Notes under the pieces: model-generated | Seen by the model: only the letters and a program-made list of their open reading frames with translations | Told to the model about the DNA's origin: nothing | The model's database searches: none | Source: Pontibacillus yanchengensis Y32 | GTDB taxonomy: Bacteria > Bacillota > Bacilli > Bacillales > BH030062 | Direction: 5' to 3' | DNA: 64,000 nt | Assembly: GCF_000770635.1 (NCBI RefSeq) | Contig: NZ_AVBF01000006.1 | Span: 48,830-112,829, forward strand | Position numbers and translations under genes: made by a program | In this document: piece by piece, positions 49,001-58,210 of the stretch | Numbering within the stretch: the stretch's first letter is position 1 | How the letters are laid out: each line of letters opens with the position of its first letter

Positions 49001-50367
49001 CCAAAGTATTATTTGGTGAAGATAAGGTTTATCGTGCAGGAACAATCGGTACGGTTGCTGAAAAGACAGCTTATGGTTTCGTTAAAGGATATGCGAGCGA
49101 TCATGAAATACAATATAAAAATGCTGAAGTTGACCGCCTTGTACAAGGATGCACAGGGGTGAAGCGTACCACGGGACAGCACCCTGGTGGTATTATTGTA
49201 GTTCCGGATGATAAGGAGATTTATGATTTCACACCTATACAATTTCCTGCAGATGACAAGACTTCTGAATGGAAAACAACGCATTTCGATTTCCATTCCA
49301 TTCATGACAACTTGTTGAAATTAGATATTCTAGGTCATGATGACCCGACTGTCATTCGTATGCTCCAAGACCTTAGTGGGATAGATCCTAAAACTATTCC
49401 TACTGATGATGAGGAAGTAATGAAAATCTTCAGTGGTCCTGATGTACTTGGAGTTACAGAAGAACAAATTATGTGTAAAACAGGAACTTTAGGTGTTCCG
49501 GAATTTGGTACTCGTTTCGTTAGGCAGATGCTAGAGGACACAAAACCTGCCACATTTGCAGAACTAGTCATTATCTCTGGATTATCACACGGTACTGACG
49601 TTTGGCTAAACAACGCAGACCAACTGATTAATGATGGTATATGTACACTTCCTGAGGTTATCGGTTGTCGTGATGATATTATGGTTTATTTGATGCATCA
49701 AGGACTTGAGCCATCCATGGCCTTTACCATTATGGAATATGTTCGTAAAGGTCGTGGCTTAAAGGATGAGTGGATTGACGCCATGAAGAAAAATGGTGTA
49801 CCTGATTGGTATATTGAATCCTGTAAGAAAATAAAATACATGTTCCCGAAAGCTCACGCTGCAGCATATGTTCTTATGGCGGTTCGTATTGCGTATTTTA
49901 AAGTTCATTATCCTATTTATTTCTATGCTGCCTATAACACGGTGCGAGCTAGTGATTTTGATATCGATACAATGGTGAAAGGCTCTGAAGCAATACGTAA
50001 GCGTATTGAAGAAATTACGCAAAAGGGATTAGATGCTACACCTAAAGAAAAAAGTTTGTTAACTGTTTTAGAATTATCATTGGAAATGACAATGAGAGGG
50101 TATTCCTTCCAGCATGTTGATTTGTACCGTTCAGCTGCTAGTGAATTCCTTGTAGAGGGGAATACGTTAATCCCTCCTTTCAATTCTATTGATGGACTCG
50201 GAACAAATGCTGCCTTAAATATTGTGAAAGCAAGGGAAGACGGGGAATTCTTATCTAAGGAAGACTTACGTGAACGAAGTCGTATTTCGAAGACAGTTCT
50301 CGAATATCTTGATCAGCATGGCTGTCTACAAGGATTGCCTGATAAGAACCAGCTATCTCTTTTTTAA
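46075..50367 (+). CDS. polC: DNA polymerase III PolC
   Basis: Replicative polymerase of low-GC Gram-positives, 1430 aa, full length. Order: N-terminal domain, OB fold (about 235-330), PHP domain (HAH at 333-335), the 3'-5' exonuclease inserted in it (D420 and E422 in FDVETTGLS), a second PHP part, a Cys4 zinc motif (CPEC and CPDC, about 905-940), the catalytic palm (aspartates 959 and 961 in PDIDLNF) and the helix-hairpin-helix end. GGGGAGG precedes ATG 46075. Confidence 0.98.
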   Translation: MQDMSQYEKMQLLLKQIEMPEDLVETHFKDSKLTKLAVHKQAKEWHFYFYIPTVLPPNVYGVFTSKLHEAFHHIATINWTIETDHKALDKESVCDYWLQFIKSIPDLSPAYKDLLHEQRPEVDGNKLILHARNDAEAHALKRRLQEPFQSYCQRIGASIFMLTVEVRENVEDMERFKEQKAKEDQTLVQKAVIDREKSKDDDEVLHEGPLLIGYNVKDDAEPIENIQEEEGRMVIQGNVFEVELKELRSGRHLLMVKITDYTDSIQVKMFSRGDEDVEKYQRLKEGMWVKARGRIQTDNYTNELTMMANDINEMKPVVRKDAAAEDEKRVELHAHTTMSQMDATVSPQRLISQAAKWGHKAVAITDHAVVQAYPEAYSAGQKNGIKVLYGVEANIVDDGVPIAYNEQDRDLATDEFIVFDVETTGLSAVYDTIIELAAVKIKDGDIVDRFESFANPHQPLSQTTTDLTGITDDMVKDAPDPEKVVNDFRDWMADGILVAHNASFDMGFLNAGFKQIGYEKCTNPVIDTLELARLLVPQLKNHRLNTLCKHFDIELTQHHRAIYDAEATGYLLWKLVKEARNKDIYNHLDLNKFMGEGNAYQRSRPFHATLLAQTDEGLKNIYKLVSMSHVDYFYRVPRIPRSVLKKYREGILIGSGCDKGEVFETMMQKSQDEAESIAEFYDYIEIQPPSNYNHLIEKDLVHNEAHLFDILKNLVNMADRIGKPAVATGNTHYIDEHEKLYRSILIASQSGNPLNRQTQPDVHFKTTAEMIDAFSFLGADKAKEVVVTNSQQIADSIDDVKPVKDDLYTPNIDGANEEMKNMTYNKAKSIYGEPLPKLVEERIESELESIIGNGFAVIYLISQKLVTKSLNDGYLVGSRGSVGSSFVATMTDITEVNPLPPHYVCPECKKSEFFTDGSVGSGFDLSEKDCPDCGVPYVKDGQDIPFATFLGFKGDKVPDIDLNFSGEYQPQAHNYTKVLFGEDKVYRAGTIGTVAEKTAYGFVKGYASDHEIQYKNAEVDRLVQGCTGVKRTTGQHPGGIIVVPDDKEIYDFTPIQFPADDKTSEWKTTHFDFHSIHDNLLKLDILGHDDPTVIRMLQDLSGIDPKTIPTDDEEVMKIFSGPDVLGVTEEQIMCKTGTLGVPEFGTRFVRQMLEDTKPATFAELVIISGLSHGTDVWLNNADQLINDGICTLPEVIGCRDDIMVYLMHQGLEPSMAFTIMEYVRKGRGLKDEWIDAMKKNGVPDWYIESCKKIKYMFPKAHAAAYVLMAVRIAYFKVHYPIYFYAAYNTVRASDFDIDTMVKGSEAIRKRIEEITQKGLDATPKEKSLLTVLELSLEMTMRGYSFQHVDLYRSAASEFLVEGNTLIPPFNSIDGLGTNAALNIVKAREDGEFLSKEDLRERSRISKTVLEYLDQHGCLQGLPDKNQLSLF

Positions 50368-50448
50368 GCTGATATCCTGTGATTACTTGCTAAAATCAGC
50401 ATTCTATGGTATATTTTTGTTGGTATTACAAAAGATATGTACTAGTAT

Positions 50449-50475
50449 AAAGAGTGGGGCAACCCACTCTTTCGT
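50449..50475 (+). terminator. Hairpin after polC
   Basis: Perfect 10-bp stem AAAGAGTGGG / CCCACTCTTT (50449-50458 / 50463-50472) closed by a GCAA tetraloop. The T tract is short, so it may be a processing or attenuation signal in the rimP leader as well as a terminator. Confidence 0.7.
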
Positions 50476-50496
50476 ATTACTATCAAATGTTTCTGC

Positions 50497-50537
50497 CGAC
50501 GAATTTCCCTGCTGCTTACAGCAGGGAATTTTACGTC
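50497..50537 (+). promoter_or_regulatory. Second hairpin in the rimP leader
   Basis: GACG...TTTCCCTGCTG pairs with CAGCAGGGAA...CGTC around a short loop with one unpaired base. It lies 40 nt upstream of rimP. A stem of this type before rimP is common in Bacillus as I recall; the function is unproven. Confidence 0.5.
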
Positions 50538-50579
50538 AGGCTTAACTATCGTTATGATTCGTAAAGGAGGGAACTTATA

Positions 50580-51056
50580 ATGGGTAACAACGATATAAAG
50601 AAAACGACAGAAACTCTTGTACAGCCTATCTTAGAAGACATGAATCTTGAGCTGGTAGATATCGAATTTCAGAATGAAGGGAAAAATTGGTATTTACGAG
50701 TTTATGTTGATAAAGATGGTGGCGTGGAAATCGAAGAATGCGGCCAGGTTAGTGAAAAACTAAGCGAGAAATTAGATGAAGAAGACCCTATTACCTTCCC
50801 TTACTTTTTAGAAGTGTCTTCACCTGGCGCAGAACGTCCATTAAATTCAAAGAAAGATATGGAGAAACATGTTGGTCATCATGTTCACTTGAAATTATAT
50901 GAACACATTGATGGAGAAAAAGAACTTGAAGGCAAGCTTATCTCATTTGAGAATGAGTTAGCTACCATAGAAGTAAAAGTAAAAGCAAAAACGAAGAAAG
51001 TTGAAGTACCTTACGAAAAAATCGCCAAAGCTCGTTTGGCAGTAAGCTTCAATTAA
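50580..51056 (+). CDS. rimP: Ribosome maturation factor RimP
   Basis: Helps 30S subunit maturation, 158 aa (formerly YlxS). The segment [20 protein letters not shown] and SSPGAERPL are diagnostic. AAAGGAGGG precedes the ATG. First gene of the nusA-infB operon. Confidence 0.96.
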   Translation: MGNNDIKKTTETLVQPILEDMNLELVDIEFQNEGKNWYLRVYVDKDGGVEIEECGQVSEKLSEKLDEEDPITFPYFLEVSSPGAERPLNSKKDMEKHVGHHVHLKLYEHIDGEKELEGKLISFENELATIEVKVKAKTKKVEVPYEKIAKARLAVSFN

Positions 51057-51071
51057 AAGGGGGATTAAACG

Positions 51072-52187
51072 TTGAGTAGTGAGCTTTTTGATGCCATTGA
51101 TTACTTAGAGAAAGAAAAAGGGATTGATAAAGATCTTTTAATGGAAGCATTAGAAGCAGCCTTGATTTCCGCTTATAAAAAGAATTTTAAATCTGCAACC
51201 AATGTCCGAGTTGATATAGATGAAACTACTGGAGGCATGCACGTATATGCTAGAAAAACAGTAGTAGAAGAATCCATGGATCCGAATCAAGAAATTTCAT
51301 TAGAGGATGCCAAAGAGGTTGATCCGAACTATGAAATAGATGATGTGCTTGAAGTTGAAGTAACTCCAAAGGACTTTGGACGCATTGCAGCCCAAGCAGC
51401 TAAACAAGTTGTCACACAAAGGGTTCGTGAAGCAGAACGAGGCGTTATATTCAGTGAGTATGTAGATCGTGAAGAAGACGTTATGACAGGTATTATACAG
51501 CGTAAAGATAATCGATTTACGTATGTGAACCTAGGCAAAGTGGAAGCTCGTCTACCAGTAGGGGAGCAAATGCCTACAGAAGAGTACCATGTGCATGACC
51601 GTCTTAAAGTATTCGTAACGAAGGTTGAAAATACTAACAAAGGTCCTCATATTTATGTTTCTCGTACACATCCAGGTTTATTAAAGCGTCTATTTGAAAT
51701 GGAAGTCCCTGAAATTTATGATGGAATTGTAGAGATAAATTCAGTAGCACGAGAAGCAGGCGATCGTTCTAAAATTTCTGTATATGCACCAGATCCAGAA
51801 ATTGATCCAGTAGGTTCATGTGTTGGTCAACGAGGGCAACGAGTGCAAGCTATCGTAAATGAGTTAAAAGGGGAAAAAATTGATATTGTTCAATGGTCAG
51901 AAGACCCTGTTGTATATGTTTCAAATGCACTTAGTCCTGCTAAAGTAGTAGAAGTACAAGTTGATGAAGAAGAAAAAGCAACCACGGTAATAGTACCAGA
52001 TCACCAGTTGTCATTAGCTATAGGTAAGCGTGGTCAAAATGCACGTCTAGCTGCAAAACTAACTGGCTGGAAAATTGATATAAAAAGCGAATCTGAAGCC
52101 ATTGAAGATGGCACGCTTGACCCAAACAAAACGAAAGAAGAATCAGAAGAAACTTATTCTGAGGTCGATGAAGATCCGTTTGAATAA
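51072..52187 (+). CDS. nusA: Transcription termination/antitermination factor NusA
   Basis: Binds RNA polymerase and modulates pausing and termination, 371 aa. N-terminal polymerase-binding domain, S1 domain (about residues 135-200), two KH domains (VGQRGQRVQAI; AIGKRGQNARLAAKL) and a short acidic tail without the extra C-terminal repeats of E. coli. TTG start with AAAAGGGGG upstream. Confidence 0.97.
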   Translation: MSSELFDAIDYLEKEKGIDKDLLMEALEAALISAYKKNFKSATNVRVDIDETTGGMHVYARKTVVEESMDPNQEISLEDAKEVDPNYEIDDVLEVEVTPKDFGRIAAQAAKQVVTQRVREAERGVIFSEYVDREEDVMTGIIQRKDNRFTYVNLGKVEARLPVGEQMPTEEYHVHDRLKVFVTKVENTNKGPHIYVSRTHPGLLKRLFEMEVPEIYDGIVEINSVAREAGDRSKISVYAPDPEIDPVGSCVGQRGQRVQAIVNELKGEKIDIVQWSEDPVVYVSNALSPAKVVEVQVDEEEKATTVIVPDHQLSLAIGKRGQNARLAAKLTGWKIDIKSESEAIEDGTLDPNKTKEESEETYSEVDEDPFE

Positions 52188-52199
52188 GGAGGTCTCCCG

Positions 52200-52478
52200 A
52201 TGGCACGTAACAAAAAAACGCCTTTAAGAAAATGTATTGTTACTAAAGAGATGATGCCTAAACAACAGTTAATACGCGTCGTCCGAAATAAAGAAGGAGA
52301 CGTCTTTATTGACGAAACGGGAAAGCAGAATGGACGCGGAGCTTATTTAACTAAGGATGCTTCCGTTATCGAAACAGCCCGCCAAAAGAATATCCTAACA
52401 CATCATTTAAAAGCAAAAGTAGACGAGGATATTTATAACCAGTTACTAAATGTTGTAGAGGAACAACCACATGAGTAG
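52200..52478 (+). CDS. rnpM: RNase P modulator RnpM (YlxR)
   Basis: Small basic RNA-binding protein, 92 aa, of the YlxR family; reported to bind and modulate RNase P in B. subtilis. Motifs LRKCIVTKEM and GRGAYL are diagnostic. AAGGAGG precedes ATG. It overlaps ylxQ by 8 nt. Confidence 0.93.
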   Translation: MARNKKTPLRKCIVTKEMMPKQQLIRVVRNKEGDVFIDETGKQNGRGAYLTKDASVIETARQKNILTHHLKAKVDEDIYNQLLNVVEEQPHE

Positions 52479-52782
52479 CTATCTCAACATGGTAGGCTTA
52501 GCTTTTCGGGCGGGTAAGTGTACTTTAGGAGAAGAAGCCATCGTTCGAGACATTCAAGCAAAACGAGCATATCTAGTTTTAATTGCACAAGATATTGGAG
52601 CGAGTACGAGGAAAAAGCTAACTGATAAGTGTCGCTCATATGAGGTGACCTTTCGAGAAGTAGATGATCGAGATACCCTCTCTAGTGCAATTGGAAAAAC
52701 GGGTAGAGTAGCGATAGCTATAACTGATCGTGGTTTTGCAACAAAAATCACATCGATGCTCGACGAATCTATTCGGGGGTGA
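52471..52782 (+). CDS. ylxQ: L7Ae-family RNA-binding protein YlxQ
   Basis: 103 aa, kink-turn RNA-binding fold ([13 protein letters not shown] start [26 protein letters not shown]). A ribosome-associated role is suspected in B. subtilis. It overlaps rnpM and is followed by infB after 4 nt. Confidence 0.92.
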   Translation: MSSYLNMVGLAFRAGKCTLGEEAIVRDIQAKRAYLVLIAQDIGASTRKKLTDKCRSYEVTFREVDDRDTLSSAIGKTGRVAIAITDRGFATKITSMLDESIRG

Positions 52783-52786
52783 ACGT

Positions 52787-54979
52787 ATGAGTAAAATGCG
52801 TGTATATGAATATGCAAAAGAAAAGAATGTTCAAAGTAAAGATGTTATAAATAAGCTTCAAAGCATGAATGTAGAAGTTACCAATCATATGTCAACGATT
52901 ACAGATGATACGAAGACAAAGTTAGACCAAATGTACAATGGTAGCTCAAACAAACAATCTACTGAAAACAAGAATGCTAATCAACAGAAAAACAACCAAA
53001 ATCAAAGTCAACAAAATAATCGAAGCAACAACCAAAGCAGTCAAAACAATCAAAATCAAAGTAATGACAAATCAAGAAATAACAACAATAAACCCAATAA
53101 TCAGAGTCAAAATCGTAACCAGAATAAAAATAAGAACCAAAACAAAAATCAAAACAATAATCGCAATAAAAATAAAGGAAACCAAAAGTCAAATAATAGA
53201 CGACCTGCAAAAACGCAGACACACACTCCAGATAAAATCACCTATGCAGGTAGCTTAGCTGTTTCTGAATTAGCTTCAAAGCTTCATAAAGATTCTTCTG
53301 AGATTATTAAGAAGCTTATGTTCATGGGTGTAATGGCTACGAAGAACCAAGACTTAGACCCGGAAACAATTGAGTTAATTTGTGATGAATTCGGAGTAGA
53401 AGTGGAAGAAGAAATCATCGTGGATGAAACGGATTTCGAAAACTATATTACTGATGACAATCCAGAAGATTTAGTTGAACGTCCTTCGGTGGTTACCATT
53501 ATGGGTCACGTTGACCACGGTAAAACAACTTTACTTGACTCCATACGTAAAACGAAGGTAACAGCTGGTGAAGCTGGTGGAATTACTCAGCATATAGGTG
53601 CCTATCAAGTAGAAGAAAATGGTAAAAAAATCACCTTCCTTGATACTCCAGGACACGCAGCATTTACAAGCATGCGTTCACGTGGTGCTCAGGTAACTGA
53701 TATTGCAATCTTAGTTGTTGCTGCTGATGATGGCGTAATGCCTCAAACCATTGAAGCTATTAATCATGCTAAAGCTGCTGAAGTACCAATTATTGTTGCC
53801 GTAAACAAAATGGATAAAGAAGGCGCAAATCCAGACCGCGTAAAACAGGAATTAATGGAGTACAACCTAGTTCCTGAAGAGTTTGGTGGAGAGACCATCT
53901 TTGTTCACCTATCAGCTGTTAAAGGTGAAGGTCTTGATGACTTGCTTGAAATGATTGTGCTAGTATCCGAAGTAGAAGAATTAAAAGCAAATCCAGACCG
54001 CTTAGCAATGGGTACTGTTATTGAAGCTGAATTGGATAAAGGTCGAGGATCTGTAGCTACCTTACTTGTTCAAAATGGTACCTTGAATGTAGGAGATGCC
54101 ATTGTGGTGGGTAATACATTCGGTCGAATTCGTGCTATGGTAAACGATATCGGTAAACGTGTAAAAACAGCACCACCTTCAACTCCAGTAGAAATTACCG
54201 GACTTAATGGTGTTCCTAATGCTGGTGACCGCTTCGTTGTTTTCCAGGATGAGAAAAAAGCTCGTCAAGTTGGAGAACTACGTCAACAACGCCAAATTGA
54301 AGAAAACCGCGGTGAAAAATCGAAAGTTAATTTAGACGATTTATTTGAGCATATCAAACAAGGTGAGATGAAAGATCTCAATATCATTATTAAAGCAGAC
54401 GTACAAGGTTCAGCAGAAGCACTAGCTTCTTCTCTACAACAAATTAATGTTGAAGGCGTAAATGTGAAAATTATTCACACTGGTGTTGGAGCGATAACAG
54501 AATCTGATATTATCCTTGCATCAGCTTCTAATGCAATTGTAATTGGATTTAATGTTCGTCCAGATGCTAATGCGAAGAAAACAGCAGAGACCGAAGATGT
54601 GGATGTGCGTCCACACCGTATTATTTACAAAGTAATTGAAGAAATTGAATATGCAATGAAGGGTCTATTGGATCCTGAATACCAGGAAAAGATTATCGGT
54701 CAAGCAGAAGTTCGCGAAATCTTTAAGGTATCTAAAATTGGTACCATCGCAGGAAGCTATGTAACAGACGGGAAATTATCTCGGAATGCAGGTATTCGTG
54801 TAATTCGTGATGGTATCGTACAATTCGAGGGAGAAGTCGATACACTAAAACGTTTCAAAGATGACGCAAAAGAAGTGGACAAAGGATATGAATGTGGTGT
54901 TACGATTAAGAACTTTAATGATCTTAAAGAAGGTGACACATTAGAGGCATTCATCATGGAGGAAATCACACCACAATGA
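52787..54979 (+). CDS. infB: Translation initiation factor IF-2
   Basis: GTPase that positions initiator tRNA on the 30S subunit, 730 aa from ATG 52787. N-terminal IF2-N domain, then an Asn/Gln/Lys-rich linker (about residues 51-146), a second IF2-N domain, and the G domain (GHVDHGKT, residues 240-247; DTPGH; NKMD), followed by domains II to IV. An in-frame longer start at 52730 lies in ylxQ and is not conserved. GGGGGTGA precedes the start. Confidence 0.97.
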   Translation: MSKMRVYEYAKEKNVQSKDVINKLQSMNVEVTNHMSTITDDTKTKLDQMYNGSSNKQSTENKNANQQKNNQNQSQQNNRSNNQSSQNNQNQSNDKSRNNNNKPNNQSQNRNQNKNKNQNKNQNNNRNKNKGNQKSNNRRPAKTQTHTPDKITYAGSLAVSELASKLHKDSSEIIKKLMFMGVMATKNQDLDPETIELICDEFGVEVEEEIIVDETDFENYITDDNPEDLVERPSVVTIMGHVDHGKTTLLDSIRKTKVTAGEAGGITQHIGAYQVEENGKKITFLDTPGHAAFTSMRSRGAQVTDIAILVVAADDGVMPQTIEAINHAKAAEVPIIVAVNKMDKEGANPDRVKQELMEYNLVPEEFGGETIFVHLSAVKGEGLDDLLEMIVLVSEVEELKANPDRLAMGTVIEAELDKGRGSVATLLVQNGTLNVGDAIVVGNTFGRIRAMVNDIGKRVKTAPPSTPVEITGLNGVPNAGDRFVVFQDEKKARQVGELRQQRQIEENRGEKSKVNLDDLFEHIKQGEMKDLNIIIKADVQGSAEALASSLQQINVEGVNVKIIHTGVGAITESDIILASASNAIVIGFNVRPDANAKKTAETEDVDVRPHRIIYKVIEEIEYAMKGLLDPEYQEKIIGQAEVREIFKVSKIGTIAGSYVTDGKLSRNAGIRVIRDGIVQFEGEVDTLKRFKDDAKEVDKGYECGVTIKNFNDLKEGDTLEAFIMEEITPQ

Positions 54980-55254
54980 TAGCTTCTTTAGAAGTTGAAT
55001 GTTTAATCTATGATGCACACTCTTTGAAAGATAAGAGGTCTGTAATCAAACGGATTTTAACAAGGTCACACAACGAGTACAATGTTGCTGTTAGTGAGTT
55101 GGATTATCAAAATCTCTGGCAGCGAACATTGCTCGGTTTTGTGACAATTTCAAGTGATAAAGTTCAAGCAGAAAAAGAAGTCAATAGAGTTCTTGCTTTA
55201 ATTGACTCTTTTCCTGAAATTGAGCGGACAACTACAAACGTGGAATGGCTATAA
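54976..55254 (+). CDS. ylxP: YlxP (DUF503) protein
   Basis: 92-aa DUF503 protein, between infB and rbfA as in B. subtilis. Motif [14 protein letters not shown] is diagnostic. It overlaps the infB stop by 4 nt (ATGA). A ribosome-related role is suggested by context only. Confidence 0.93.
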   Translation: MIASLEVECLIYDAHSLKDKRSVIKRILTRSHNEYNVAVSELDYQNLWQRTLLGFVTISSDKVQAEKEVNRVLALIDSFPEIERTTTNVEWL

Positions 55255-55287
55255 TAGTGCTCCCTCCATCTAAAGAGGTGAATGAAT

Positions 55288-55644
55288 ATGAGCGATTTAA
55301 GAGCGAATCGAGTCGGAGAGCAAATGAAGAAAGAACTAGGGGACATCATCGGTAGAAAAATGAAGGATCCCCGAATTGGATTTGTTACCGTTACGGACGT
55401 AAAAGTAACAGGAGACTTACAACAAGCAAAAGTGTATATTTCTGTATTAGGTGATGAAAAGCAAAAGCATGATTCCCTTGTGGGATTAGCAAAGGCGAAA
55501 GGGTTCATCCGATCTGAAATTGGCAAACGAATTCGTCTCCGTAAAACTCCAGAAATTATGTTTGAATTTGATGAAGCCATTGAACATGGAAATCGAATTG
55601 AAGCAATTATTCAAGATTTAAATGATACGTCAGATGACGAATAA
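55288..55644 (+). CDS. rbfA: Ribosome-binding factor A
   Basis: 30S maturation factor with a KH fold, 118 aa. [17 protein letters not shown] and [13 protein letters not shown] are diagnostic. ATG 55288 is chosen since AAAGAGGTGA lies about 7 nt upstream; ATG 55282 is too close. Confidence 0.96.
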   Translation: MSDLRANRVGEQMKKELGDIIGRKMKDPRIGFVTVTDVKVTGDLQQAKVYISVLGDEKQKHDSLVGLAKAKGFIRSEIGKRIRLRKTPEIMFEFDEAIEHGNRIEAIIQDLNDTSDDE

Positions 55645-55651
55645 TTGGTAG

Positions 55652-55684
55652 AAAGGATAGACGTACAAGGTCTATCCTTTTTAT
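55652..55684 (+). terminator. Terminator after rbfA
   Basis: Perfect 11-bp stem AAAGGATAGAC / GTCTATCCTTT (55652-55662 / 55670-55680), loop GTACAAG, followed by TT. Confidence 0.88.
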
Positions 55685-55794
55685 ACATTATAGACAGACA
55701 GATATTATAAGTACTCTAGTATTTATTATCTTTACATCAAAAGTACATAAGTTTTTACATACAACCACTAAGTAGATAGAATGGAGGAGTGGGA

Positions 55795-56706
55795 ATGGAT
55801 GGTATCCTCCCATTATGGAAGCCAACAGGCATGACCTCACATGATTGTGTGATGAAAATAAGAAAACTATTACATACAAAAAAGGTTGGACACACTGGTA
55901 CACTCGATCCTGATGTAGAAGGCGTTTTACCAATTTGTTTAGGGATGGCGACTAAAATCTCTTCTTATGTTACCGAATCTGAAAAAGTCTATGAAGCCAC
56001 TGTGAAATTAGGTTATTCCACTGAAACAGAAGACAATGAAGGAGAGGTAGTGGAGAGAAAAGAAGTACATGATTCTCTTTCAGCCCAAAATATACAAAAA
56101 GTTCTTCAGAAGTTTGAAGGAACTATTACGCAAATACCACCCTTATATTCAGCAGTAAGAGTTCAAGGTAAAAGATTATATGAGTATGCAAGAGAAGGAA
56201 TACCTGTAGAGAGACCTTCTAGAACAGTGACAATATACAATATTGAAATGATTTCAGATTATATTGAAAAAGAAGATGCAACTGCCTCTTTCCGCATCAG
56301 AATCACTTGTTCAAAAGGAACCTATATTCGTACTCTTTGTGTTGATATTGGAAAAGCACTCGGCTATCCCGCGCATATGTCTCATCTCGTTCGTACTGCT
56401 TCTGGATCTTTTGAGAAAGAGGAAGCAATCACGTTTGAAGACTTAGAAAAAGGGATTGATGAGAACAACTTAGATGCATATCTTAAACCGATGGAACGGG
56501 GGGTTAGACACCTTAGTCATTTGTTTATCCCACCTGAGGATGAAAAGAAGGTGTATCATGGTACTGTATTTCAAAAGCCTGATCCATTACCAGAAACGAA
56601 TCCTTTTTGTATGATGAATGAGAAAGATCAAGTGCTGGCCATCTATCAAATTCACCCAGAAAAGCCACACTTAATTAAACCTGTACGTGTATTCCAATAC
56701 GAATAG
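55795..56706 (+). CDS. truB: tRNA pseudouridine-55 synthase TruB
   Basis: Makes pseudouridine 55 in the tRNA T-loop, 303 aa. Catalytic Asp38 in GHTGTLDPDVEGVLP. ATG 55795 follows GGAGGAG; GTG 55789 lies in that site. ribF follows 26 nt downstream. Confidence 0.96.
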   Translation: MDGILPLWKPTGMTSHDCVMKIRKLLHTKKVGHTGTLDPDVEGVLPICLGMATKISSYVTESEKVYEATVKLGYSTETEDNEGEVVERKEVHDSLSAQNIQKVLQKFEGTITQIPPLYSAVRVQGKRLYEYAREGIPVERPSRTVTIYNIEMISDYIEKEDATASFRIRITCSKGTYIRTLCVDIGKALGYPAHMSHLVRTASGSFEKEEAITFEDLEKGIDENNLDAYLKPMERGVRHLSHLFIPPEDEKKVYHGTVFQKPDPLPETNPFCMMNEKDQVLAIYQIHPEKPHLIKPVRVFQYE

Positions 56707-56732
56707 TCTTAGCATAAAGAAGGTGAATAAAA

Positions 56733-57674
56733 GTGGATATCAAAGAGTTGCAATATCCCCATACTCATTCTAAAAATGATTTTCCTGAATCTGTCGTTGC
56801 AATTGGCTATTTTGATGGTGTGCATAAAGGTCATCAAAAAGTGATTCAAACTGCAATCGACTTGGCAAACGAACAAGGAAGAGAAAGTGCTGTTATGACC
56901 TTTCATCCACATCCTTCCGTTGTTTTAAAAAAGACAAAGCAACAAATTGATTTGATCACCCCTCTAGAAGATAAGTTGAAATTATTAGAAGAAATGGGGA
57001 TTGATCGAGTTTTTCTTGTTACATTTGATGAAGACTTAGCAGGCCTGTTACCACAAGAATTTGTAGATCATTTCTTTATTGGCCTAAATGTTCAACATGT
57101 TGTTGCTGGATTTGATTTTTCCTATGGAAAGATGGGTAAAGGTTCAATGGAGACGTTACCATTTCACTCACGAGGAGCGTTCAGTCAAACAGTTGTACAA
57201 AAAGTAGAAACAGATGAGGAAAAAGTAAGTTCATCATATATTCGTGAACAGCTACATCAAGGGGATGTCGGTTATATATATCATTTATTAGGGCGCTACT
57301 ATACGATTAAAGGTACTGTCGTGAAAGGAGAACAACGAGGTCGTACGATTGGTTTTCCTACGGCCAATATTGAATTGAAAGATGCATATATTCTACCTAA
57401 AGTTGGTGTCTATGCTGTAAAGGTTCAAATTGGGGATAAGGTTCTGAACGGAATGGCTAACATTGGCTATAAGCCGACCTTTTCCGATTCTACAGAAAAG
57501 GCTACTGTTGAAGTTTATGTATTCGATTATGAAGGTGACCTTTATGGACAAGATTTGGTTGTAGAATGGAGAAAGTTCATTCGAAATGAAACAAAATTTG
57601 ATGGAGTAAACGCCTTAATTAATCAATTGAAGCAAGATGAGCAAGAAATCAGAGCTTTTTTTAATGATTATTAA
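56733..57674 (+). CDS. ribF: Bifunctional riboflavin kinase / FAD synthetase
   Basis: Converts riboflavin to FMN and FAD, 313 aa; called RibC in B. subtilis. N-terminal nucleotidyltransferase domain (IGYFDGVHKGHQ, TFHPHP) and C-terminal kinase domain (GRTIGFPTANI). GTG start with GAAGGTGA upstream. Confidence 0.96.
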   Translation: MDIKELQYPHTHSKNDFPESVVAIGYFDGVHKGHQKVIQTAIDLANEQGRESAVMTFHPHPSVVLKKTKQQIDLITPLEDKLKLLEEMGIDRVFLVTFDEDLAGLLPQEFVDHFFIGLNVQHVVAGFDFSYGKMGKGSMETLPFHSRGAFSQTVVQKVETDEEKVSSSYIREQLHQGDVGYIYHLLGRYYTIKGTVVKGEQRGRTIGFPTANIELKDAYILPKVGVYAVKVQIGDKVLNGMANIGYKPTFSDSTEKATVEVYVFDYEGDLYGQDLVVEWRKFIRNETKFDGVNALINQLKQDEQEIRAFFNDY

Positions 57675-57708
57675 CTTATCCCCTTGCATTTTGTCCATAA
57701 AAGATGTA

Positions 57709-57771
57709 CCCTAGTAAACGTATGACATTAACCTTCGCTTGGCAAGTCGACATCACCGGCGCTTGCTAGGG
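57709..57771 (+). promoter_or_regulatory. Structured leader of rpsO
   Basis: CCCTAGTAAACG (57709-57720) pairs with CGCTTGCTAGGG (57760-57771) over 12 positions with one mismatch, enclosing GC-rich sequence that can fold further (GCTTGGCAAG, CCGGCGC). It ends about 34 nt before the rpsO ATG. An S15-binding autoregulatory leader is a reasonable guess, not shown. Confidence 0.5.
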
Positions 57772-57805
57772 GATAGGGGATGTACTTTATAGGAGGTGAA
57801 CAAGG

Positions 57806-58075
57806 ATGGCAATCACACAAGAACGTAAGAATGAGATTATCAATCAGTTCAAGACACATGCAAACGATACTGGATCTACAGAGGTTCAAATCGCTGTCCT
57901 AACTGAAAAAATTACGAAACTAAACGAGCATTTACGTATGCACAAGCAAGATCACCACTCTCGTCGTGGTCTTCTTAAAATGGTAGGTAAACGCCGTAAC
58001 CTTTTAACTTATCTTCGTAATAAAGACGTAACTCGCTATCGTGAACTAATCAAACAGCTTGGCCTACGTCGTTAA
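57806..58075 (+). CDS. rpsO: Ribosomal protein S15
   Basis: 16S rRNA-binding protein, 89 aa. [14 protein letters not shown] and [16 protein letters not shown] are diagnostic. ATG follows AGGAGGTGA. pnp follows. Confidence 0.98.
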   Translation: MAITQERKNEIINQFKTHANDTGSTEVQIAVLTEKITKLNEHLRMHKQDHHSRRGLLKMVGKRRNLLTYLRNKDVTRYRELIKQLGLRR

Positions 58076-58083
58076 TTTAGAAC

Positions 58084-58110
58084 AAAGCGGGAGTATTTCC
58101 CGCTTTTTCT
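58084..58110 (+). terminator. Terminator after rpsO
   Basis: Perfect 9-bp stem AAAGCGGGA / TCCCGCTTT (58084-58092 / 58098-58106), followed by TTTTCT. Confidence 0.88.
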
Positions 58111-58210
58111 ATACCAAATTATTGATTTTCTACATAAGACATCTCTTATGACAGAACATATATCTTAATTACAAATTTGTAGATTTATCTTGAGAGGAGT
58201 ACAAGTACAA

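Noticed and set aside
50270..50545. ORF across the polC end and rimP leader
   Set aside because: It runs through both leader hairpins and has no ribosome site.
52938..53258. Second plus-frame ORF and an antisense ORF in the infB linker
   Set aside because: Produced by the repetitive AAT/CAA/AAA codons of the Asn/Gln linker; translation is Ile/Lys/Thr or Tyr/Phe/Cys only.
55754..55782. TTTACA-17-TAGAAT before truB
   Set aside because: Good hexamers, but the -10 touches the ribosome site and transcription would start about 6 nt before the ATG, losing the site.
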